Shown: positions 56,459-64,000 of the stretch, piece by piece
Position numbering within the stretch: position 1 is the first letter of the stretch
How the letters are laid out: each line of letters opens with the position of its first letter
From: Halichoerus grypus
Lineage: Eukaryota; Chordata; Mammalia; Carnivora; Phocidae
Direction of reading: 5' to 3'
DNA: 64,000 nt
NCBI RefSeq assembly: GCF_964656455.1
Contig: NC_135724.1
Location: forward strand, 8,485,466-8,549,465
Notes under the pieces: model-generated
What the model was told of the DNA's origin: nothing
Databases searched by the model: none
What the model saw: only the letters and a program-made list of their open reading frames with translations
Position numbers and translations under genes: made by a program

Positions 56459-56870
56459 GCTTGGGTGGAGATTGTAGTTCTTAAGTTTTCAGTTTTCTCT
56501 TGGCGAGTGTAGACAGAGCGCTGTATGGAAGAAGTTCTCATGTTTCCTCACAGGGAGATCACTGCTATTTGATAGTTTATGGGGCTGACATTGTTAACAG
56601 GCTTCAAGCATTTTAACATTTAACGAGGTAGGTGTATAAATGAGGAAAATGCAGGTATATTGCTTGATGATGCTTATTGGATATTCTTATACACCAGTGA
56701 ATGGATAGAAAAGCAGTTCAATTTCAGAAATGATCTGTTTTGACCCCATGAAAGGAACAGACAGCAGATACTGTGTGAATTCCTACTGATGCGTCGGAAG
56801 GTTAACAATGACTGCTCACTTGCAGGTTTTGAAGTAAACAATAATTTAATTACCAAAAATGTCTGCCCAC

Positions 56871-57071
56871 GGGGCGCCTGGGTGGCTCAGCCGTTAAGCA
56901 TCTGCCTTCGGCTCAGGTCGTGATCTCAGGGTCCTGGGATCGAGCCCCGCATCGGGCTCCCTGCTCAGCGGGAAGCCTGCTTCTCCCTCTCCCACTCCCC
57001 CTGCTTGCATTCCCTCTCTCGCTGTGTCTCTCTCTGTCAAATAAATAAATAAAATCTTTAAAAAAAAAAAA
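56871..57071 (+). mobile_element. CAN-type SINE with 16-bp TSD
   Basis: AAAAATGTCTGCCCAC at 56855-56870 recurs at 57072-57087 without mismatch. The copy is very close to the commonest subtype and has a long A-tail, both marks of youth. Confidence 0.97.
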
Positions 57072-57087
57072 AAAAATGTCTGCCCAC

Positions 57088-57575
57088 TACAATAAGAGGA
57101 TAAAGTGCAATGGGACAGAGCAACTTCCTTTTCAGTAACAGCTGCAGGCACTAATCAAACCAAACAGCGCTAATTAAAATTGGGAAGGAGTAGAACAATG
57201 ACAAAAAAACAACAGGATTTCATCAGATGGCGACCACTGAAAGATGGACTCCATCTGACGAGGAGGGAGCCAAAGACACCATATCCTACAGGAGTGTGGA
57301 GATAAAGCCAGACCTTCCTGATAACGAACAAAAAGGGATTAACCAGTAGTCTACGTGTAGAAATTCTTTCAAAGAAAAAAATATACTTATTTCAGGAGAA
57401 ATTTCAAAGATGAAAACATAAACTCGTTAAAGCTAGAATTCTGTAAGTATTAAATGATGTCCTCAGAAGACTTTTTGTAAGAGTAGTAAGAGGAGAGAGC
57501 CTTCGGAAGAAACACACGAGGAAGTCTCAGGTCTTCAATAAGCTTTGGTGCAATTCTCAATTCTCAGATTCTCTG
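57088..57575. other. Unique spacer
   Basis: I recognise no feature. Confidence 0.5.
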
Positions 57576-57700
57576 ACACTGTGCTACTCAAATCATGGTT
57601 TATGGATTGATACTGGTCCTTTGACAAGATAAGGAATTTGTGCCCGAATATAAAGCAACTGCTGCTGAAGCAATATAGTGTTGACTAGAGCTTTTTAAAA
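57576..57700 (+). mobile_element. Possible hAT-type DNA element fragment
   Basis: CTACTCAAATCATGGTTTATGG, TGATACTGGTCCTTTGACAAG, CGAATATAAAGCAACTGCTGC and AAGCAATATAGTGTTGACTAG recall an ancient hAT-type repeat ('tactggtccgtggcaagatt ... agtgctgaagcaatatagtgttg'). The assignment is from memory and tentative. Confidence 0.35.
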
Positions 57701-57724
57701 TTATGTGTGTGTGTGTGTGTGTGT
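57701..57724 (+). repeat. (GT)n microsatellite
   Basis: There are about 11 GT units. Confidence 0.9.
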
Positions 57725-59085
57725 AAAATCTCAAGACTTTATTGATGAAGAAATGAATGTGTTGATTTACATTTCAGATTTATATCTTGCTGCAGACAAG
57801 TTTCAAGGAGTTACCTTAGAGGTACCTCTAGAATTCATTTTTGCTTAGTAATGACAGTAATAAGTAACGCTAACATGTAAAGCTCCCACTAAAACAGAGT
57901 CTTTATTTTTAAATAGGCCCATTAATACTTCAGCTATTGTAGCTTTATTTTCACTAGGGGAAATTTTTTCAGGGGCCCTGCTCTATGTTGTAAACAAATG
58001 ATCAGTAGTTAGAGATAACATTTATTACATACATGTGTATGTATATATACAATCACACACATATGTGTGTATGTGTTCTATATAATCAGAGTAAAGAGAC
58101 AAAAACCACACCAGTATCCAGCATAGTATCTGAAAAGGGAATTAGAAATTCTTAACTTTTATGGAAAATAAAAATAAAAAACAGCCTTTAGACAATTTAA
58201 AAGAAAATTATTATACTGAATGACTTTAATTTTATAAGAAATTCACCCTAAAGTTTCATAATTACTTATGTTTCTGATACCTTTAACCCAAAGGTAAGCA
58301 TCATTGTAAAATAATCAATTTCTCAGAGAAAACCAAGGGACACCATTTTCAGTACTGCTTCCAGGGTAAACATGGTAGTTATTTGATTTACAGTTTTTCT
58401 ATATGTTACACATTGTCTTTTATATGCCATACATTGATCTTCTATATACTATACACTGAGTTTTACATGTAATGTGTGGTATCTCCCAACCTTGTAATTA
58501 TTTCTCCATGTGCACTTTGCTGCATTTGGAAAATCTTAGTAAAGTAAGTGACAGTGGACCAGGCAGATCATTCTAGATCCAATAATGACATTCATTATAT
58601 GAACTCAACTCCCCATCTAATCAGAAACATAGCGTGACATTCTAATCCAGTCCTTATGCTGGTTAATAATCCCATATTTTGTACTACAGCAGATAATTTA
58701 TTCATAAGCAGATATACACCTTCTATGGACTTATTGTAATAAAACCATTATTAAGCCATACAAAATGAATTTTCTATGACAAGATTTTTTTTGACAGAAA
58801 TATCTATCATATTTAATTGATCCTTTTAGGTTAGAGATTACCAAGTAAAATTTATGCATAATCAAATGAAGTAGGAAACTATCATTTTAATTATGCAACC
58901 ATTAATTATCACCACATATATATAATACCTAGTCCTTAACAAAGGTATGTATAGAATTCGATCACTAGGCTTTCTTTTAAAATTACTGAATTAATATACA
59001 AATACACAACCTTTCTCATGGTCTCAGATAAACCACAAATAAGAATGGTGCCCAAAGCATCATCATAAAAATAGGAACACATGGG
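57725..59085. other. Unique AT-rich stretch
   Basis: It contains GTATATATACA/CACACATATGTGTG simple sequence at 58024-58075 and the degenerate repeat at 58398-58463. No gene is recognised. Confidence 0.5.
58398..58463 (+). repeat. Degenerate tandem repeat, unit about 22 bp
   Basis: Successive units TCTATATGTTACACATTGTC, TTATATGCCATACATTGATC, TCTATATACTATACACTGAG (and a fainter fourth) line up at a spacing of 21-22 bp. Confidence 0.65.
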
Positions 59086-59352
59086 ATACCTTCCTTGATC
59101 TGGTCCACTTGCCTAAGGCTTACTCTTTGGTCAAGCCCCAGTTAAATTACTATAGATCCTTGCCTTAAACCTCAATTGTTGACAATTTACATCATCTTAT
59201 AACTTTTTAGAACTTCCTAAAATATTCTACTCTTTTTTCCTCATCGGTCTAAATCATAAGTATTTTAAAGCTAGGGATAATGTTCTGGGTCACATTGTCC
59301 CCCAAGGACCTGTGGCCTATTTAGTGCATGTTTAGTAACTATTACTGAGCAA
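59086..59352 (+). mobile_element. LINE-2 3' end relic
   Basis: A CT-rich block, then TTTTAAAGCTAGGGATAATG, GTCCCCCAAGGACCTGTGGCC and TTTAGTGCATGTTTAGTAAC, follows the L2 3' end. Confidence 0.55.
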
Positions 59353-59832
59353 AGCCTTGAGCAGACTATTGTCCAACTAAGTGGCAAACTCAGGACCAAG
59401 AGACCTTTGGATTACCATACTGACATTGAGCTACATTATGTGATCAAAGATACTATACTCATTGTAGACAATCAGTTCTTTATGGTCCACACACAGCGAT
59501 TTATATGTAGCCACTGTAAGTGTGTTGTAAAGAGAACCTGTTGTGTGTCCCTTCTTGCTGTTATATTACATGCATGTGAAGAACAGCAGTAGGAAAAGAC
59601 AATAAATAGAAGAAATTATCTCTGTGTAATCAAGGAAAAGAGCTTCTGTGTTAAGTAATGAACTCAGAGCATTTAAACAATTCCCAGAACATTCTGAGTG
59701 TAGAGATTCTCTTACAGCATCCCTCTGTAGAAAAATCTATTATCTTTTCTAAACACAACAGAACATAGAAGAATATTTTGAACTATTTTTGATACGAGGT
59801 GCTATTGAAACAAGAAGACCAGAGCAATGTAA
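59353..59832. other. Unique spacer
   Basis: A 61-codon plus frame at 59407-59592 has a cysteine-rich end (CSHCKCVVKRTCCVSLLAV) but no recognisable domain and no splice context. Confidence 0.45.
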
Positions 59833-59834
59833 TT

Positions 59835-59877
<43 letters not shown>

Positions 59878-59880
59878 TTT
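59833..59880 (+). repeat. (TTTA)12 microsatellite
   Basis: Twelve almost perfect TTTA units. TTTA runs mark the tails of minus-strand SINEs here, but no SINE body is attached. Confidence 0.93.
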
Positions 59881-60221
59881 CAAAAACACATTAAAACAAA
59901 TAAACTTATGTTAGATATTGGAAACCTAAACTGATGAACAAACAAAGCCCAAAATATTTACTGGTACCCGTCATAGTGTGGACACTCACTTACAAATTTC
60001 CAACGTGGAAAAAGGTCCAAAATTCCATCTACTGCAGCCATGGCAGTAACTGAATTACCTGGCATATCTCAAGCCTGCTGTTATGTTTGGAAACTTGGAA
60101 AAGACACTATAAACCTTTGGTCTCTTTTTCATTAAAACTATTTTGGGATCAGAAAACAGTAGTGCTCTCCAGCTGCAGTTATATAGCTCCAGTCTATGCA
60201 CTATTTAAGTGACATAAATCT
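59881..60221. other. Unique AT-rich spacer
   Basis: I recognise no gene or repeat. Confidence 0.5.
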
Positions 60222-60230
60222 ATCACTTTA

Positions 60231-60382
60231 ATTAATTACGTAATTTTTAAAAGTAGGCTCCATGCCCAGTGTGGAGCCCAATGCAGGGCTTGAATTCACG
60301 ACCCTGAGATCAAGACCCGAGCTGAGATCAAGAGTCAGATGCTTAACCGAATGAGCAGACCCCCAACCCCAGGCACCCCCCC
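60231..60382 (-). mobile_element. Old CAN SINE, shortened, 9-bp TSD
   Basis: ATCACTTTA at 60222-60230 and 60383-60391 flanks it. The GA-rich body next to the tail is missing, and about 12 bases (AGACCCCCAACC-like) are inserted in the head between GAGC and AGGCACCCC. Confidence 0.85.
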
Positions 60383-60391
60383 ATCACTTTA

Positions 60392-61622
60392 TAGTGTGAT
60401 CTTATAAAAATAATTTGAAATAATAATTAAAAGCACTCCTGATACCTCTCCTCTATTCTGAGAAGACATCGGTGGGCATGCCAGCAGAGGTATACAGTTC
60501 ATAAAATGGACTATATCTCATCCCCAAATACTCTCCTCTCTGCTCTTGGGCCCTATACTTTCAGCTACATGCTGGCCCTATTCATAAATAGTACAAATTG
60601 ACATTTTAATATAAAGTCATTATTTGTCCATTCTTGGCATAAAACATGTTCTACTTCCTGTATCCCTTTATATATTTATTAATATAAGATATGTTTATTA
60701 ATTTATGTGCATATATACACACACAGTGCAATTGTGAAATGGGTGAGTTAATCCTAATGCAGACTATCTCTCATTGTGCTCTCCCCAATCTCTCCCGATT
60801 CAATGGTAATAGAGTTCAGGGCATTTCTAGACCTAAATATTTTCTGAATCCAATTTCCAAACTGACTTTATCTCACTTAGAGTCCTGTGACTATCTTGTA
60901 AGTGGAATCCCTACTTAAAGTTCCCTTGCCTTGATTGAGCCCTCATTATGCTAAACTTTCCAATCCTAGACCTGGTACAACCTAGACCACATATATATTT
61001 TTCCAGATTTCTAGGGTAAAATGAAAGCGAAAATGAAAAAAAAAAAAATGCCTCAGTGTTTAAGTGACCTAAAATATAGGTTAATAAAGTAAGTTTGATA
61101 TCTTGCCAAATTTGTCAAGCTAAAGTTTTTTGAAATCATTTGAATCAAAATTTATTGGAAGCAGCAAATATAAATACATATATGTATATATATATATACA
61201 CACACACATACATGTGTGTGTAGTTTCTTCATTAAACCAGCTAAATTAATTGTAGCAAGGAAGACTTCTAGCCATGCTAAGATTATTATGTTTTCCTTCT
61301 ATAATCTTTATCTTGTACTCCTGGGATCAAAGTCTTGAGACTGGATAACTTTTTATAACAATAAAAAATTGTCATTATTAAAGATATAACAGAGCCATGT
61401 GGGAAAATGTTGATTTAAGAGAATAATGTATATTTAAAATCAGAGGCTTGTATGTGTATTTAATGGGCATTACAATATAAGGTTGGGTTTGGGGGTTGGT
61501 CAGGTATATATGTAATCTGAAAACTTATGAAGAGCTGGGGAAAAGTATTTATCATAGAAAGAGTATTCCTCCATTCCTTTATATATGTGTATGTGTGTAT
61601 ACACACATACACATATGTATAG
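60392..61622. other. Unique AT-rich stretch with simple repeats
   Basis: TATATA/CACACA sequence lies at 61165-61222, and a perfect palindrome at 61583-61616. The 75-codon frame at 60691 has no domain. Confidence 0.5.
61583..61616. repeat. 34-bp perfect palindrome
   Basis: Left arm ATATGTGTATGTGTGTA (61583-61599) is followed, with no spacer, by its exact reverse complement TACACACATACACATAT (61600-61616). Confidence 0.95.
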
Positions 61623-61807
61623 TTTTTTTAAAAAAAGATTTATTTTAGAGAGAATATGAGCAGGGGAGGAGCAGAGACAGAGTCCTCAAGCAGACTCCCT
61701 GCTGAGCACGGAGCCCAACATGAAGTTCTGTCCCAGGACCTTGAGATCATGACCTGAGCCCTAATCCAGAGTCAGCCACTTAACTGACTGAGCCACCCAG
61801 GTGCCCC
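61623..61807 (-). mobile_element. CAN SINE, older subtype
   Basis: This minus-strand copy has a CTCAAGCAGACTCCCTGCTG-type body and head GGGGCACCTGGGTGGCTCAG. The flanks are both TA-rich, so any target-site duplication is unclear. Confidence 0.92.
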
Positions 61808-62480
61808 TATATATACAGAGTTGTATTCCTAAAAGAAATATAAGATGAATTCATAAAGGTCATATCTAGGTAAAAAAACCAGAGTCTTTACATTCAACAT
61901 GTTTTGTTTGCCGAAAACGTTATATTAAATGTTAAGGTAATATTGTTTGAGCTATGGTTATAATTTGAGCAATGTGATTTCACATGAATTTAAATATTAC
62001 AACACATGTTGCAACACAGCAATGAACTTTAAAGGATCAAATATAAGAAAAATAAGGAAATACTTTAAAAAACTGTTAATATCACAATTATTAATGTGTA
62101 CTTATTATTAAAAGAAATACAAACCTAAGGACAATAACCTCTAAGTCATTGATTACATCTTCTGCCACGTGCACCCATGTGTGTTACATTTCATGAACTC
62201 CTATTCTTGCTGGCTTCTCCTTATTTATTTTGATCCTATTTACGTAAGATGTAAGACATTTAAAAACAAAGGATAAAATAAAATTTCTTAGTATCCATTT
62301 GTTGATTCAACTTATGTCCCAGGGTAGAGTGATTCTTACAACATGATAATGATTTCATTTAATTAAATCTACGGGAAGGAAAATTCTCTGTAGCCAAGCA
62401 GTTTGTTCAGACCTGGGCATGGCGGGGGGGGGGGGGGGGGGGGTGTAGTAATGGCAGAACTCTGGTGTTGGCTTTGCATA
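61808..62480. other. Unique AT-rich spacer
   Basis: I recognise no feature except the G-run at 62424-62443. Confidence 0.55.
62424..62443 (+). repeat. (G)20 homopolymer
   Basis: There are 20 consecutive G, preceded by GGC. Runs this long are rare, prone to slippage and sequencing error, and can fold into G-quadruplexes. Confidence 0.93.
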
Positions 62481-62705
62481 CATCTGTGTATAACCCCAAA
62501 CACCCAACTTCAGGCCCATAAGGTACAGCACAGATTTCTATCACTTTTTACTGAAATTTAAGTTTATGTATCTTCTTCCTTCCCTGGAATATAAGTTCCA
62601 ACAGTGTCTAAATTTGTCACTATTCATTCACTATTCATTCCCTAGTATCTAGAAAAATGCTTGGCTTATTGTTGTCCCAAAATTATAGAAGGATGAATGA
62701 ATGGG
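62481..62705 (+). mobile_element. LINE-2 3' end relic
   Basis: CCTTCCCTGGAATATAAGTTCC, AACAGTGTCTAAATTTGTC, CCCTAGTATCTAGAAAAATGCTTGGC and GAAGGATGAATGAATGGGAT follow the L2 3' end ('ctagaatgtaagctcc ... cagtgcctggcaca ... ttgaatgaatga'). Confidence 0.7.
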
Positions 62706-64000
62706 ATGTTTTATGATTTACTCATGATCCAGATGTTTCTCACATAGTAAGTGTCCAGTGAATGTTCTTTTAGTGGACTCTGGCACTTGTATCCAAACTG
62801 CAATCTCAGGTTGATTATAAAATGTTGACTAAGACATCAAAACATGATTTAAGTTTACTTATTCAATTGTTAATTTGTATTTCTTGGAAAAACATTGCTG
62901 CATATATTGTGTATTTTTAAATATGTGCATTATTATAAGAGTTGCTATTGAGTTAGGCATCTATTGCTTATTTTTTTAGTGGCATCAATTCATCCATTTT
63001 AATCTTTATATTAGAATGACTATTAAAATTGACATTTCACAGTGTCAGCTTTGCCAATTTGCCTTTGTTTTTATTATCATTTACTCCATTTGAGAGAATA
63101 GGTAATATATATTCAAGAAATTATGAAAAGATATAGAAAAAAGCACTGACAACATTTTGATTCAAATATTAGGAGATAAAAATAAGGAATAGAGAAAAAT
63201 TGTACAAGTTTTACTGCATATATACAAAAATTGGATTTCCTGCTCATTTCTAGCTCCATATATTTTAAACAACATGTTTGTAGCCAAATTATGATTCTAA
63301 GCCAAGCAAATACTGTAGCAGAAAGGTCATTCTGCAGAAATAATAGTACTTTAACTTCCTCATCTCTGGGTGAGTTAATGACATGATGCAGATGCCTTCC
63401 CCCGTTTAGATAAGAGAAGATAAAGGAAATTGTATTGCAATTTTAATATTTCCTTTTGTCACTGTGAATAAAATCCATTAATGCTAAGGCTTTTACAAAG
63501 CCATCCTATGTGAACAGAAAATACAACCAGGTTATTAACCAAATGTAATTGCTTGGTGATAACAGACTCTTTGAGTCTCTATTTGAAGCATATTTAACTT
63601 CAAAAAGGCTATCAATTAGGACACTACATTTAAAGCAAGTAGAAAAATTATGCGTGGACACTTTTAACAAAAGGGTGACACTTTCATAAAATAGTACATA
63701 TTATTTTAGAATACCAAACTCATTCTTTAGCATTGTTTAAGAATGAAGGAACTTAATACATTTTTTTGGTCCCCTGGTGCCGAAAGGCAGAAGGTAACTG
63801 GACATGCCCAAGCCTCAAATGGTGTACGGAATACACCTCCAGGGTCATGTTGCTCCTAATCCTGGTGAGTATGTGCACATAGTTCAGATGAGGACTACAT
63901 AATGCAGTGTGCGCCTGTGTGGGTGTGTTCTAAGTATCCCTAGCAATGAAACAGGTTGACTAGAACATCAGAAGGTGAAAATATTGCTCATTGTTTTTAT
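62706..64000. other. Unique AT-rich stretch to the window end
   Basis: There is no long frame or repeat family. A CCTG/GTGAGTATG donor-like site at about 63863 has only weak acceptors upstream. Confidence 0.5.

Noticed and set aside
59407..59592. Short cysteine-rich frame as a small secreted protein
   Set aside because: It has no signal peptide at its start, no splice signals or promoter context, and it lies in ordinary AT-rich DNA.
63780..63870. Possible exon ending CCTG/GTGAGTATG
   Set aside because: The candidate acceptors upstream are weak and the segment has no convincing frame.
1..64000. SINE heads as tRNA genes
   Set aside because: They keep A- and B-box-like sequence but cannot fold as a full tRNA and are followed by SINE bodies and A-tails.
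1..64000. CRISPR array, bacterial operon or phage features
   Set aside because: No spaced direct repeats of that kind exist; all content is mammalian.

Overview
This window reads as nuclear DNA of a carnivoran mammal. The strongest sign is a set of about 20 copies of a tRNA-derived CAN-type SINE. Its head starts GGGCGCCTGGGTGGCTCAGT, it has a B-box-like GATCGAGCCCC, a CT-rich body and an AATAAATAAAATCTTT(A)n tail. The commonest subtype differs from the dog, cat and mustelid consensus forms I know. It looks most like bear, giant panda or pinniped copies; that placement is inference. Carnivore-type LINE-1, ancient MIR, L2, MLT1/MaLR and hAT-Charlie relics agree with a placental genome. The DNA is AT-rich and looks intergenic or deeply intronic.

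I found no convincing host gene, RNA gene or CRISPR array. Nearly every long reading frame is a chance frame or lies in a transposon. The only recognisable proteins are LINE-1 ORF1 and ORF2 relics.

Layout. 1-4.9 kb: SINEs, L2, MIR, a CTT-rich tract and an MLT1-like LTR. 4.9-6.8 kb: a 5'-truncated L1 with a 21-bp target-site duplication. 7-23 kb: two MLT1 LTRs, SINEs, a 100-bp L1 stub, two old antisense L1M fragments, MIRs and a MER20-like hAT element. 23.6-27.5 kb: L1 fragments, a 200-base assembly gap and old L1M. 27.5-30.8 kb: mostly non-repetitive. 31.9-38.0 kb: an almost full-length antisense L1 of about 6.1 kb, inserted into a MER5-like hAT element and itself carrying three SINEs. 38-53 kb: unique AT-rich DNA with old L1M pieces, a small L1 with an inverted 5' end, SINEs, simple repeats and a CpG-richer patch at 44.9-45.6 kb. 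53.8-55.2 kb: an old L1/HAL1-like 5' region with ORF1 remains. 55-64 kb: mostly unique, with a few SINEs, L2 copies and simple repeats.

Nothing here looks like a new molecular system. The items most worth checking are four splice-bounded open segments (17634-17735 plus; 28691-28979 plus; 48850-48937 minus; 1088-1164 minus), a diverged local duplication (55.6 and 56.3 kb), the twin-primed L1 at 42.7 kb, the CpG-rich patch and several structure-forming simple sequences. By my rough estimate, several splice-bounded open segments of this kind are expected by chance in 64 kb, so these are leads, not genes.
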